Assembly: GCA_934182615.1 (NCBI GenBank)
Contig: CAKPRO010000008.1
Location: forward strand, 1 to 64,000
Direction: 5' to 3'
DNA: 64,000 nucleotides
Source: an uncultured Bacilli bacterium
GTDB lineage: Bacteria > Bacillota_I > Bacilli_A > RF39 > UBA660
Of the stretch, positions 45,827 to 54,774 are shown piece by piece (the stretch's first letter is position 1; each line of letters starts with the position of its first letter). Made by a program: the position numbers and the translations under genes. Below the pieces are notes generated by a model, which did no database searches, was not told the DNA's origin, and saw only the letters and a list, made by a program, of their open reading frames with translations.

Positions 45827-46708
45827 TTGGAAAAAGCAAAAGTATATTTTACTAAGGAAATTACTGAAGAATCTTTAGTAAAAATATATGAGAAATTAGA
45901 AATAGAATTAAAGGGTAATGTAGCTGTTAAGTTACATTCTGGTGAAGAGGGTAATCAAAATTACTTAAGACCGGAGTTTGTAAAAAATATTATTACTAGA
46001 GTAGGAGGCACTGTAGTAGAATGTAATACTGCTTATAATGGAGCAAGAAATACTACTGAGAAACATAAGAAACTAATGGAGGATCATGAATGGAGTAAAT
46101 ATTATAAAGTTGATATTATGGATAGTGAAGAAGATATGTCTTTAGATATTCCAAATGGTCTTGTTATAAAGAAAGATTATGTTGGTAGTCATTTAGATAA
46201 TTATGATAGTATGTTAGTGTTATCGCACTTTAAAGGACATCCTATGGGAGGTTTTGGTGGTGCTTTAAAACAATTATCAATAGGTGTTGCTTCAAGTGGT
46301 GGTAAAGCATATATTCATACTGCTGGTAAAACTACTGATATGAATAAGTTATGGGATAATTTACCGGAACAAGATAAATTTATTGAAGCAATGGCAGATG
46401 CTGCTTCAGCCGTACATAATAAATTTAAAGGTAATATTGCTTATATAAATGTTATGAAAAATATGAGTGTTGATTGTGACTGCTGTGCGGTTGCAGAAGA
46501 TCCTTGTATGGAAGATATAGGAGTACTTGCTAGTTTAGATCCAGTAGCTATTGATAAGGCTTGTCTTGATTTAGTATATAATAGTAGTGATTCTGGTCGT
46601 GATCATTTGGTAGAAAGAATTGATACTAGACATGGTACACATATAATTGAAGCTGCTAATGAAATTGGTTTTGGTAGTAGTGACTATGAACTTATAAATA
46701 TTGACTAG
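45827..46708 (+). CDS. DUF362-family protein
   Basis: 293 residues with a TTG start, supported by AGAAAGGATGA upstream and the absence of an ATG at the conserved N-terminus. Conserved features are GNVAVKLHSGEEGN, VVECNTAYNGAR, VLSHFKGHPMGGFGGALKQLSIG and ASLDPVAIDKACLDLVY. DUF362 proteins sometimes carry ferredoxin domains; here only a DCDCCAVAEDPC cluster of Cys is present. Biochemical role is unknown. A TATAAT promoter element lies near 45793. Confidence 0.85.
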   Translation: MEKAKVYFTKEITEESLVKIYEKLEIELKGNVAVKLHSGEEGNQNYLRPEFVKNIITRVGGTVVECNTAYNGARNTTEKHKKLMEDHEWSKYYKVDIMDSEEDMSLDIPNGLVIKKDYVGSHLDNYDSMLVLSHFKGHPMGGFGGALKQLSIGVASSGGKAYIHTAGKTTDMNKLWDNLPEQDKFIEAMADAASAVHNKFKGNIAYINVMKNMSVDCDCCAVAEDPCMEDIGVLASLDPVAIDKACLDLVYNSSDSGRDHLVERIDTRHGTHIIEAANEIGFGSSDYELINID

Positions 46709-46714
46709 AAGGTA

Positions 46715-46743
46715 TTGTCAAAATTAAATAAATATGGTAAAAT
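46715..46743 (+). promoter_or_regulatory. tRNA-Glu promoter
   Basis: TTGTCA (46715-46720), 17-bp spacer, TAAAAT (46738-46743). Confidence 0.75.
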
Positions 46744-46774
46744 AATAATGGCTTGTGAGAAAGAAGCATTATAT

Positions 46775-46851
46775 GGCCTGTTGGTGAAGTGGCTTAACAC
46801 ATTGCCCTCTCAAGGCAACATTCATGGATTCGAATTCCATACAGGTCACCA
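46775..46851 (+). tRNA. tRNA-Glu (CTC)
   Basis: Acceptor GGCCTGT/ACAGGTC, anticodon stem TTGCC/GGCAA with loop CTCTCAA, T arm ATGGATTCGAATTCCAT, encoded CCA. Confidence 0.92.
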
Positions 46852-46863
46852 TATTTAAATATT

Positions 46864-46888
46864 AAGAACTTTGTATAGTTCTTTTTTT
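46864..46888 (+). terminator. tRNA-Glu terminator
   Basis: AAGAACT / AGTTCTT stem with seven Ts. Confidence 0.85.
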
Positions 46889-46939
46889 CTTGCTTTTATT
46901 TGACTTTTAGTATATAATAGCACGTGAAAAGAGGAACTG

Positions 46940-47857
46940 ATGGAAAAAATATATTTGGGTAAGGGTAGTGTAATATTTAATAATGTTTGTAAAGAACAAG
47001 TATTGTTATCAGAAACTATAAATTTTAATAGTAGATATAAAGAAAATATTGAAATATTTTATAAAACTCTTATTGATAAGGGAGTAGTAACTAATTTAGA
47101 TAACTTTATGAGAAATATAGATAATATTAAGATATATAATAAGTGGATGAATGTTTTTAATTTGTTTGATGGAACGATGGCTGAATATGATAGTAAGAAA
47201 AATACTATTAGTTTATATACTCCTTATTTACTTGAAACGACATTTAATCATGAGTTATTACATGTAGCTAGTTCTTATTATGATAAAGAGAATGATATTA
47301 ATTATTGTGGTTTTTTTCAAGAAAATAAGAGTGTTACTTTGGGGGATGCTTTAAATGAGGGGTATACAGAATATTTGAATGATAAATTATTTTATATTGA
47401 TATTTCTAAAACATATTATTTATATGAGATGGTTGTGGCATCTTTGATGGAGATTATAGTGGGACCTAATAATATGCAGAAATTGTATTTTGATGGGGAT
47501 TTGTATTCTTTAATTAATATATTAAAGAAATATAATACTTTAGATGGTATTAGGAAATTTTTATTGAAGATGGATTTTATTATGGATAATAGGGATAATA
47601 TGTTACTTAGAAATAAGGTTGTAAAATATATTTATGATGTTAATTATTTTTTGATGGTATCTTATACTAATAAATTATTATATTTATTTAACAGTGGTAT
47701 TATATCTTTGATAGAGTTAGAATATTTATTGGGATTATTTACTTGTAAATTAAAAAAAATATTGGATATTAAGTTACCGATTAGAAGAAGGAAACTTAGA
47801 AATAATATTATTGATAATAGAGAGATTGCTTTATATAAAGTTAAGCAAAGAGTATGA
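46940..47857 (+). CDS. Putative zinc metallopeptidase (HELLH), cytoplasmic
   Basis: 305 residues. The zincin signature FNHELLHVASSYY (HExxH) is near residue 104 and a candidate third ligand Glu lies in NEGYTEYL about 35 residues on, the gluzincin-like spacing. There is no signal peptide. The C-terminal half is hydrophobic-helical and ends in a basic stretch (PIRRRKLRNN). Its 3' end overlaps the convergent ylbJ by 17 bp. No named family recognised. RBS GAGGAAC. Confidence 0.6.
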   Translation: MEKIYLGKGSVIFNNVCKEQVLLSETINFNSRYKENIEIFYKTLIDKGVVTNLDNFMRNIDNIKIYNKWMNVFNLFDGTMAEYDSKKNTISLYTPYLLETTFNHELLHVASSYYDKENDINYCGFFQENKSVTLGDALNEGYTEYLNDKLFYIDISKTYYLYEMVVASLMEIIVGPNNMQKLYFDGDLYSLINILKKYNTLDGIRKFLLKMDFIMDNRDNMLLRNKVVKYIYDVNYFLMVSYTNKLLYLFNSGIISLIELEYLLGLFTCKLKKILDIKLPIRRRKLRNNIIDNREIALYKVKQRV

Positions 47858-48764
47858 ATAAGATAAATGATATTATACTAGATATTATTGATTGATATAT
47901 TCTACCTTTTAAGTAGTTATGATATGGTATATCTTCTAGAATAGAAATTACTTGCATATGAATGGATAAACCTCCGAAAGATATTATTATAGAACTAAAT
48001 ATTACTTTGTATATATCTTTTATATTTAATAATGATAGAGAAGATAGTCCCATAGTCATTTCAAGAATGCTTTTAATTATTACAGATAAATAATTATTTA
48101 ATTGAAAGATATGACATATTAGGGTACTAATTATTAGAAAAGAAGTAACTGTACCAGCAATCATTAGTAGGGTATTGATACTTCTTTTTATACTGTTTGA
48201 AAGAATAGTAGTAAAGCTTTGACAATTATTATTTTTAGATATATAATTGTTACTAGGGATATTGTTATTTCTAAATATGATAGCAATAATAATATTTGAT
48301 AAGATATGACTAATTAGAATTATAATACCATAGATATTATTTTTTAAATAGAAGGTTCCTATTGTCTGAAGAATAAATAATGGATTTGAAAAATGAGTAT
48401 ATAAAAGTAAATGAGAAGCTTCATTTTTGGTTATTAGTTTTAGATCATAAGAATTTTTAATTGCTAGGGCATTACCTGGAAATCCGGATATTAAGGATAT
48501 GAATAATACTAAGACTGCTTCTTTACTTATGTTTAATACTTTGGATATAAAATTAGTAATTGTATTTGGTATTATGGTTATAAAGTTATAGTTTATTAAA
48601 ATATCTGATAAGACAAACATAGGAAACATTGATGGTACTAGGGTGTTAAACCAGATATAGAAGGATGTTAAAATAGTACTTGATACTAAGTTTTTATTAA
48701 ATAAAACTAGAATTAAAATTAAAAAAGTAATTAGAATAATAATTAAATTAGAATATTTTTTCAT
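47841..48764 (-). CDS. ylbJ: YlbJ-like sporulation integral membrane protein
   Basis: 307 residues, multi-spanning. Conserved segments are FNTLVPSMFPMFVLSDIL, FISLISGFPGNALAI, FSNPLFIL and a C-terminal SFGGLSIHMQ. It belongs to the nucleoside-recognition/Gate superfamily as do SpmA and SpmB; B. subtilis YlbJ is needed for spore cortex formation. It is divergently placed from ylbL, 44 bp away, echoing the ylbJ-ylbK-ylbL neighbourhood of Bacillus. Confidence 0.88.
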   Translation of the reverse strand: MKKYSNLIIILITFLILILVLFNKNLVSSTILTSFYIWFNTLVPSMFPMFVLSDILINYNFITIIPNTITNFISKVLNISKEAVLVLFISLISGFPGNALAIKNSYDLKLITKNEASHLLLYTHFSNPLFILQTIGTFYLKNNIYGIIILISHILSNIIIAIIFRNNNIPSNNYISKNNNCQSFTTILSNSIKRSINTLLMIAGTVTSFLIISTLICHIFQLNNYLSVIIKSILEMTMGLSSLSLLNIKDIYKVIFSSIIISFGGLSIHMQVISILEDIPYHNYLKGRIYQSIISSIISFILFILFA

Positions 48765-48808
48765 AATTTAATATATGATATAACATAAGAGAAAAGAAGG
48801 AGAATATA

Positions 48809-49792
48809 ATGAAAATAAAAGAATTTATTAAAGAGAATTATAAGTTTATAATATTAATGATTATGATAGTATTATTCTTTAATATTAGATTACCATACTA
48901 TATTATGGCTCCAGGTGGTACTATTAATATTACTGATAGAGTGGTTATGGATAATTATAATAAAAGTAGTAAGGGTAGTTTAAATATGCTTTATGTAAGT
49001 GAGTATGAGGGAACACCAGCTTCTTTACTAATGGCTAAATTAAAGAGTTATGATATAGAGAGTAATAAAGATAGACAAATATCTAATGAATCAGTAAAAG
49101 AAATTAATAGAAGAAATACTATTATGAGAGATAATTCTTTAGATATTGCTACGATGGTTGCTTATGCTGAGGCTGGTAAAGATATTAAGATTAAGAGCAA
49201 AAAGAATGTTGTTATTGCTAGAACTAAAGATAATGGATTAGAAGTAGGAGATATTATATTATCAGTAGATGGTAAAGAGAGTAATGATGTTAGTGATATT
49301 AGGAAGATTATTAATACTAAGAATGAAAATGATATAGTTAAATTTAAAGTATTAAGAAATAATAAAGAAATAGAAGTGGATAGTAAAATATATTTAGAAG
49401 ATAATTCTAAAGTAGTAGGAGTTATTATTATTACTGAGTATGATTATGATATTAATCCTAAAGTAGATATTAAGTTTAAAAATAGTGAATCAGGTTCTTC
49501 TGGTGGACTTATGTTAACGCTTACTATTTATAATGCTATTACTGATGAAGATATTATTAAAGATCGTAAGATAGCGGGTACTGGAACAATATCTTTTGAT
49601 GGTACAGTAGGAGAAATAGATGGCGTTAAATATAAGATAATGGGAGCTGCTAAAGACAATGTTGATATTGTATTTGTTCCTACTGCTAACTATGAAGAAG
49701 CAATTATGACTAAGAATAAATATAAATATGATTTGGATATTGTAAGAGTAGATACTTTTGATGAGGCAATAGATTATCTTAAAAATAATTAG
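48809..49792 (+). CDS. ylbL: PDZ-domain Lon-like serine protease (YlbL/SepM)
   Basis: 327 residues. An N-terminal membrane anchor (FIILMIMIVLFFNIRLPYYIMAPGG region) precedes a PDZ domain around GLEVGDIILSVDGK and a Lon-type proteolytic domain with the Ser-Lys dyad: GSSGGLM (Ser) and GEIDGVKYKIMGA (Lys). The active site faces outside. Relatives cleave extracytoplasmic peptides (SepM, competence peptide) or act in cell-division checkpoint control (YlbL). RBS AGAAGGAG. Confidence 0.93.
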   Translation: MKIKEFIKENYKFIILMIMIVLFFNIRLPYYIMAPGGTINITDRVVMDNYNKSSKGSLNMLYVSEYEGTPASLLMAKLKSYDIESNKDRQISNESVKEINRRNTIMRDNSLDIATMVAYAEAGKDIKIKSKKNVVIARTKDNGLEVGDIILSVDGKESNDVSDIRKIINTKNENDIVKFKVLRNNKEIEVDSKIYLEDNSKVVGVIIITEYDYDINPKVDIKFKNSESGSSGGLMLTLTIYNAITDEDIIKDRKIAGTGTISFDGTVGEIDGVKYKIMGAAKDNVDIVFVPTANYEEAIMTKNKYKYDLDIVRVDTFDEAIDYLKNN

Positions 49793-49801
49793 TAATAAAT
49801 A

Positions 49802-49830
49802 TTGAAAATTAAAAAAGTTTATGATAAAAT
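49802..49830 (+). promoter_or_regulatory. Promoter of the poly-G leader upstream of BspA-like gene 3
   Basis: TTGAAA (49802-49807), 17-bp spacer, TAAAAT (49825-49830), matching the promoter at 28554. Confidence 0.75.
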
Positions 49831-49862
49831 TAATACATAAAGTATGAAAGGAGGCCCTGCCT

Positions 49863-49916
49863 ATGGAAGTATTAGATATAGTTAACAACAAGTTAATTTT
49901 CGGGGGGGGGTTGTAA
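49863..49916 (+). CDS. Poly-G leader peptide ORF (17 aa), copy 2
   Basis: AAAGGAGG site 8 nt before ATG. The peptide reads MEVLDIVNNKLIFGGGL. The G9 tract is 49902-49910 and the ORF stops at TAA 49914-49916. With ten Gs it would stop at 49919-49921. With eight it would run through the terminator stem to TAG 49981-49983. The N-terminal peptide sequence differs from copy 1, but tract length, frame logic and the following terminator are conserved. Confidence 0.7.
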   Translation: MEVLDIVNNKLIFGGGL

Positions 49917-49941
49917 TCTAAATATAAATAATAATATTAAT

Positions 49942-49990
49942 AAAGACTATGAAGTAACTAGTAGTAATACTAGTCTTTCATAGTCTTTTT
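49942..49990 (+). terminator. Attenuator between poly-G leader and BspA-like gene 3
   Basis: Twelve-base-pair outer stem AAAGACTATGAA / TTCATAGTCTTT and seven-base-pair inner stem ACTAGTA / TACTAGT, followed by TTTTT. The surface-protein ribosome binding site begins 7 bp later. Confidence 0.88.
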
Positions 49991-50008
49991 ACTATTGGAG
50001 GAATAATT

Positions 50009-52123
50009 ATGAACAAGTATAAGTTATATATGATATTTGGTATAGTATTATTAGGTTTATCTATTACTGGTAGTTTAGCATATTATATATGGAGTAGTAG
50101 TACTACTAGTATATCAGGTAATTTATGTTTACCAGAGATATATTTTACTGGAGGAGCTACGATTAATGGTAAATTAAAACCAGTATCTAGTAAAGAAGAA
50201 GGATTAATTAAAGAAGTAGAAGTAAACTTACATAAAACTTGTAATAATGATACTGCAGTAATGAATCTATATTTAAGTTTAGATTTATTACCTACAGCCT
50301 TACAAGAAAATACTTTTGTCTATGAATTATATAATGGTAGTAATGAATTAATAACTAGTGGTAACTTTAGTGATAAGAAACAAGGTGATACTATAACACT
50401 AGCTAATAATGAAATAGTAACTAGTAATGTATCTATATATACTTTATATATTTATATAGATGGTAATAGAGATAATCCTATTACTATGAGTAATCAAAAC
50501 TTTAGATTTAATATTTATGGAGAAGGAACTGGAGCTATATATAAAGAAAATGTAATCCAAAATGAAACTACAACTCCCTCTAGTTCATCATCAACATTTC
50601 TAAATACTGAAGTACTTAGAAATCAAATAGAATCTATAACAATAGAGAAAAATAATATAGTACCAAGTGATGCAAAATATAGTAAAGATATATCATCAAA
50701 ACAAGATGGAAGTGTAATGTTATGGTATACAGATAAAGATAATAATAGTTTATATGAAGTATCAATAGGTAGTGAGAATGGTTCACTTGAAGCTAACACT
50801 AATGGTAGTGGTATGTTCTCTTACTTAGATAATGTAGATATTCTAGATTTAACTGGTTTAAATACTAGTAATATGACTAGTATGAGTAAAATGTTTTACA
50901 ATAGTACTAGTCTTAAAAACATAGATGTATCAGGATTCGATACATCAAAAGTAGTAAATATGGATTATATGTTTTTTGGATGTAATAATTTGAAAAATTT
51001 AAATGTGTTTAATTTTAATACTAGCAAAGTTAGAAATATGACCGGTATGTTTGAAGATTGTTCTAATATAGAAAAACTTGATTTAAGTAATTTTGATACA
51101 GCAAATGTTTTATATATGGGTACTCCGGGATATGGATATGGAGGAATGTTTCAAGGATGTACAAATTTAAAAAGTATTAATCTAAGTAGTTTTGATACAA
51201 GTAAAGTAATTTTGATGGGTAATATGTTTAGAAACTGTAAATCACTTGAGAGTATAGATTTATCAAGTTTTAATACATCAAATGTGACAAATATGGCTAG
51301 TATTTTTCGGAACTGTAGTTCTATCAAAAAATTAAATTTGTCGAATTTCGACACATCAACTGTAACTAGTATGGCTGATATGTTTAACGGCTGTTTAGTA
51401 TTAAATAATCTCGATTTATCAAGTTTTAATACATCAAATGTAACTAGTATGTCTGGTATGTTTACATACTGTTCTAATATAGAAAAACTTGATTTAAGTA
51501 ATTTTAATACATCAAATGTAACAAATATGACTTCTATGTTTAGAGGATGTAAATTATTGACGAATTTAAATATTAGTAATTTTAACACTAGTAAAGTCAC
51601 TAATATGTCATCTATGTTTTCTAGTTGCAAGTCACTTGAAAACTTGTCTTTATTAAATTTTGATACATCAAATGTAACAAATATGAATAATATGTTTAAT
51701 GATTGTAGTTCTCTTAAAATTGTTGATTTATCAAGTTTTGATACCAGCAAAGTAACAATTATGGCTGGTATGTTTGCATACTGTACTGCAATTGAAGAAC
51801 TTAATTTAACTAATTTTGATACATCAAATGTAACAACTATGGATAGCATGTTTTGCAATTGTAGTTCACTTAAAATTGTTGATTTATCAAGTTTTAATAC
51901 ATCAAATGTAACTGATATGGGATTAATGTTTAGAATGTGTGGTAAATTAAAAACAATTTATGCTTCAAGTTTGTGGAATGTTAATAAGGTTGACGATTCT
52001 TTTCAGATGTTTTTTTGTTGTGGTTCCCTTGCTGGAAGAGTACCATTTGATAGTAGTAAAATAGATGTAAGTATGGCTAATTATACTAATGGATATTTAA
52101 CATATAAAAAGAATACTAATTAG
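50009..52123 (+). CDS. BspA-like LRR (DUF285) surface protein 3
   Basis: 704 residues. The N-terminal segment LYMIFGIVLLGLSITGSLAYY is a SipW-type signal or anchor. Residues ~40-185 form a beta module shared with the proteins at 1 and 34361. About fifteen DUF285 repeats (LDLSNFNTSNVTNMTSMF type) span ~270-690. It ends YLTYKKNTN without LPXTG. DNA from its start to about residue 270 is nearly identical to the window-start paralog. Expression is likely set by the upstream poly-G leader. A minus-strand ORF at 51151-51858 is a repeat shadow. Confidence 0.93.
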   Translation: MNKYKLYMIFGIVLLGLSITGSLAYYIWSSSTTSISGNLCLPEIYFTGGATINGKLKPVSSKEEGLIKEVEVNLHKTCNNDTAVMNLYLSLDLLPTALQENTFVYELYNGSNELITSGNFSDKKQGDTITLANNEIVTSNVSIYTLYIYIDGNRDNPITMSNQNFRFNIYGEGTGAIYKENVIQNETTTPSSSSSTFLNTEVLRNQIESITIEKNNIVPSDAKYSKDISSKQDGSVMLWYTDKDNNSLYEVSIGSENGSLEANTNGSGMFSYLDNVDILDLTGLNTSNMTSMSKMFYNSTSLKNIDVSGFDTSKVVNMDYMFFGCNNLKNLNVFNFNTSKVRNMTGMFEDCSNIEKLDLSNFDTANVLYMGTPGYGYGGMFQGCTNLKSINLSSFDTSKVILMGNMFRNCKSLESIDLSSFNTSNVTNMASIFRNCSSIKKLNLSNFDTSTVTSMADMFNGCLVLNNLDLSSFNTSNVTSMSGMFTYCSNIEKLDLSNFNTSNVTNMTSMFRGCKLLTNLNISNFNTSKVTNMSSMFSSCKSLENLSLLNFDTSNVTNMNNMFNDCSSLKIVDLSSFDTSKVTIMAGMFAYCTAIEELNLTNFDTSNVTTMDSMFCNCSSLKIVDLSSFNTSNVTDMGLMFRMCGKLKTIYASSLWNVNKVDDSFQMFFCCGSLAGRVPFDSSKIDVSMANYTNGYLTYKKNTN

Positions 52124-52149
52124 AGAGATAAGTAATTGTCTCTCTTTTC
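52122..52149 (+). terminator. Intrinsic terminator of BspA-like gene 3
   Basis: AGAGA… / TCTCT arms spanning the stop codon, followed by CTTTT. Confidence 0.7.
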
Positions 52150-52156
52150 AGTTAAG

Positions 52157-52251
52157 AGGTACTTCACCCCGAATATAATATCTTATGACTATTCATTCCT
52201 AGACCTTAGACTAGGAATGACATGAAATGATCTTGGCATTTCATGAAAGGT
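52157..52251 (+). repeat. Tandem-hairpin noncoding element, family 1, copy D
   Basis: GTACTTCACCCCGAATATAATATC is present in two adjoining blocks, then hairpin 1 CATTCCTAG (52194-52202) / CTAGGAATG (52211-52219) and hairpin 2 ATGAAATG (52222-52229) / CATTTCAT (52237-52244), ending GAAAGGT. Closest to copy B in hairpin 2. Confidence 0.7.
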
Positions 52252-52317
52252 GATAAATATATCTTTTCAAAAATATAAAAATGTATTATAATTAAATAAA
52301 TAGAGGAGATATAGATT

Positions 52318-53580
52318 ATGAGAAAGAAAACTAGAGTAAAGAGAAGTTTAGTAGTAGTAATTATTGTATTAGTATTAATATTATTATTATTAGGAGGTTT
52401 ATTTATATTAAATAAGAATAATAAGATAGAACCTAGAAAAGATAAGAATATAATGATAAAATTAAATACTTTAGAAGAAGTAAATAGTTTTAGTAAAGAT
52501 AAGAATATTAAAGTTAATATTAGTTATGAATATAATGATAGTATTGAGAAAGATAAAGTAATTAGTCAGAGTATTAAAGAAGGGGATAGTATTAAAGATG
52601 TTACTTCAATTGATGTAGTAGTATCTCTTGGTAAATTAGATAAAGATAAACTTGCTAGTGATGGTATTAATGAATTAGGTAAAGTACCTATTATGATGTA
52701 TCATGGTATTAGAGAAAAGACTAGTAATAGTACTGGTACAGTAGGAGGTAATGTTGATAAAGATGGTTATAATAGAACACCGGAAGCTTTTAGAGAAGAC
52801 TTGGAGTTTTATTATGAAAATGGTTATGAAATGATTAGACTAGATGATTATATTAATGGTATTGTAAAAGCTAGTTATGGTAAGAGTCCTATTATACTTA
52901 CTTTTGATGATGGTAATGAAGATAATATTAAGGTTACTGGTCTTGATGATAATGGTAATATTATTATTGATAAGAATAGTGCTGTTGGTATATTAGAGGA
53001 ATTTAAAAAGAAACATCCTGATACTAATGTTACTGCTACATTCTTTGTAAATGGTGGTATATTTAATCAAAGTGAATATAATGATAAGATATTAAAATGG
53101 ATGGTAGATAATGGTTATGATATAGGTAATCATACACAGACACATCTAGATATTAAGAAATCTAGTGGTGATAGAGTACAAAAAGAAATAGCTTATGTAT
53201 ATGATGAGTTAGAGAAAGTAATACCTGGTAAATATGTTAAAATTATTGCTTTACCATTTGGTAGTCCTTATGTTAAAACACATGATAATTTTAAATATGT
53301 TTTATCTACTAGTTATAATGGAAAAACATATGAGACTGAGGCTGCTTTAAGAGTAGGTTGGGAACCTGAAGTATCATGTTTTGATAAAGATTTTGATAAG
53401 ACTTTCTTAAAGAGATGTCGTGCTTATGATAATAATGGTAAAGATTTTGATATAGATATGGTATTTAATATGTTAAAGAAGAATAAATATATATCTGATG
53501 GAGATGCCTCTACTATTGTTATTAAAGAAGTAGATAAAGATAAGTTAGGTACTACGGATAAGAAAGTAATTACTTATTAG
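52318..53580 (+). CDS. Membrane-anchored polysaccharide deacetylase with PASTA-like domain
   Basis: 420 residues. N-terminal membrane segment ([20 protein letters not shown]), a PASTA-like domain (~45-105, DKVISQSIKEGDSIKDVTSIDVVVSLG), then a NodB deacetylase domain: PIMMYHGI, ILTFDDGNED (metal Asp), HTQTHLDI (metal His pair) and IALPFGSPY. It probably deacetylates cell-wall GlcNAc or MurNAc, the PASTA-like part binding peptidoglycan. It precedes two prepilin-like genes by 8 bp, so they may be co-transcribed. Confidence 0.9.
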   Translation: MRKKTRVKRSLVVVIIVLVLILLLLGGLFILNKNNKIEPRKDKNIMIKLNTLEEVNSFSKDKNIKVNISYEYNDSIEKDKVISQSIKEGDSIKDVTSIDVVVSLGKLDKDKLASDGINELGKVPIMMYHGIREKTSNSTGTVGGNVDKDGYNRTPEAFREDLEFYYENGYEMIRLDDYINGIVKASYGKSPIILTFDDGNEDNIKVTGLDDNGNIIIDKNSAVGILEEFKKKHPDTNVTATFFVNGGIFNQSEYNDKILKWMVDNGYDIGNHTQTHLDIKKSSGDRVQKEIAYVYDELEKVIPGKYVKIIALPFGSPYVKTHDNFKYVLSTSYNGKTYETEAALRVGWEPEVSCFDKDFDKTFLKRCRAYDNNGKDFDIDMVFNMLKKNKYISDGDASTIVIKEVDKDKLGTTDKKVITY

Positions 53581-53588
53581 GAGGATTT

Positions 53589-53918
53589 ATGAAGTTAAAT
53601 AATAAAGGTTTTGCTATAACTGCGGTTCTATATGGATTACTTATTTTATTTGTTTCAATTGTAGGATATTATTTGACTATGTTAGGTACTAAGAAGAATA
53701 GACTAGATCAAACTATAACTGAAGTTGAAAAAGAGAGTGCATTTGATTATCAATTAGGTGTTGATAATAGAGAACTTAGTTATCCTTATAGAGCAGAATA
53801 TACTGGAAAATATGTATTTGATGATGGCTGCTATGTTTATTTATATAAATATAAAGTGTATAATAGAGAGGATATTAGATGTGAAGGTAAATTAGAAAAG
53901 ATATTTATGCAAAGGTGA
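53589..53918 (+). CDS. Prepilin-like protein lacking Glu5 (109 aa)
   Basis: N-terminus MKLNNKGFAITAVLYGLLIL has the prepilin-peptidase type KG/F junction and hydrophobic helix, but residue 5 of the mature form is Ala instead of the usual Glu. Such Glu5-less pseudopilins occur as tip or minor subunits. The short globular part ends in a Cys pair (DDGCYVYL, IRCEGK). 8 bp after the deacetylase gene and 4 bp before the next prepilin-like gene. Confidence 0.7.
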   Translation: MKLNNKGFAITAVLYGLLILFVSIVGYYLTMLGTKKNRLDQTITEVEKESAFDYQLGVDNRELSYPYRAEYTGKYVFDDGCYVYLYKYKVYNREDIRCEGKLEKIFMQR

Positions 53919-53922
53919 TAAT

Positions 53923-54303
53923 ATGAATAGAAAAGGATTTACATTAATTGAAGTTATTATGGTAATTGCTATTATTTCATTACTAGCAATGCTTATTACT
54001 CCTAATGTGATGAGTTTTATTAATAAGAATAATAAGAAATCGTGTGAAAAATTAATTGATAATATTGAGAGTGCTACTAAAATGTATGTTAATCAAAATA
54101 AGTATGAGTTAGGTTTTGATTGTAGTGGTACTGCTAAAGAGATTAGACTGCAGACATTAATTGATAATGATAATATTAGTAGTCCTATTATTAATCCAGT
54201 TACTAAGGAAAAGGTTGATTATAATAATACTATTTCAGTTATTTATAATTGTGATAATAAAGTGTTTACTTATAAGGTTAATGGAATAAATTGTAATAAA
54301 TAA
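53923..54303 (+). CDS. Type IV pilin-like prepilin (126 aa)
   Basis: MNRKGFTLIEVIMVIAIISL is a canonical type IV prepilin signal with cleavage after Gly and Glu5 present. The remaining ~100 residues have Cys45-type and Cys-pair residues and are competence/pilin-like in size. No prepilin peptidase or assembly ATPase is in the window. Overlaps no neighbour; TGA of the upstream gene and AGGTGAT provide the site. Confidence 0.85.
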   Translation: MNRKGFTLIEVIMVIAIISLLAMLITPNVMSFINKNNKKSCEKLIDNIESATKMYVNQNKYELGFDCSGTAKEIRLQTLIDNDNISSPIINPVTKEKVDYNNTISVIYNCDNKVFTYKVNGINCNK

Positions 54304-54364
54304 AAAAAGATATTGTTTTTTATAAAAAAATATGGTAAAATGAAGAAGAATAGGAGAGATTGAT

Positions 54365-54757
54365 ATGGCACTAAATAAATTAAAAAAATTTGTGACTGAA
54401 GAAGTTATGGATGAAGTATCTGAAGATGAATTTTACGATGCTGAAAATGTTACTATGCCTAGTGGTAGTGGTAAAATGATTCTTTTAGAACCACGTGCAT
54501 ATTCAGAAAGTCAACAGATAGCAGATCATCTTAAAAAAAGAAATACAGTAGTAGTAAATATGAAAAGAGTAACTCCTGATCAAGCAAAAAGAATAGTGGA
54601 TTTTTTAAGTGGTACAGTGTATGCTATTGGTGGTGATCTTCAGAAAATTGGTGGAGGAATATTTTTATGTACTCCTAAAAATGTAAATGTTGAAGGTTCA
54701 ATATCTGAAGAGGATGAAAAAAGTAAAAAGAAAAATGATCCAGATTTAGAATGGTAA
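54365..54757 (+). CDS. sepF: Cell division protein SepF
   Basis: 130 residues. Conserved core [41 protein letters not shown] is summarised by ESQQIAD, VVVNM and RIVDFLSG, followed by [16 protein letters not shown]. SepF anchors and bundles FtsZ at the septum. The N-terminal helix (ALNKLKKFV) fits membrane binding. It is followed at 17 bp by divIVA, a common order. Confidence 0.95.
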   Translation: MALNKLKKFVTEEVMDEVSEDEFYDAENVTMPSGSGKMILLEPRAYSESQQIADHLKKRNTVVVNMKRVTPDQAKRIVDFLSGTVYAIGGDLQKIGGGIFLCTPKNVNVEGSISEEDEKSKKKNDPDLEW

Positions 54758-54774
54758 TAAAGTAGGTGGCTTTT

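Noticed and set aside
51151..51858. 235-codon minus-strand ORF
   Set aside because: It lies wholly inside the LRR gene and mirrors its repeats; composition and periodicity explain the open frame.
50800..52100. CRISPR-like direct repeats
   Set aside because: The periodic ~66-75 bp repeats are the coding repeats of the DUF285 LRR protein and are degenerate; no spacer structure or cas genes.
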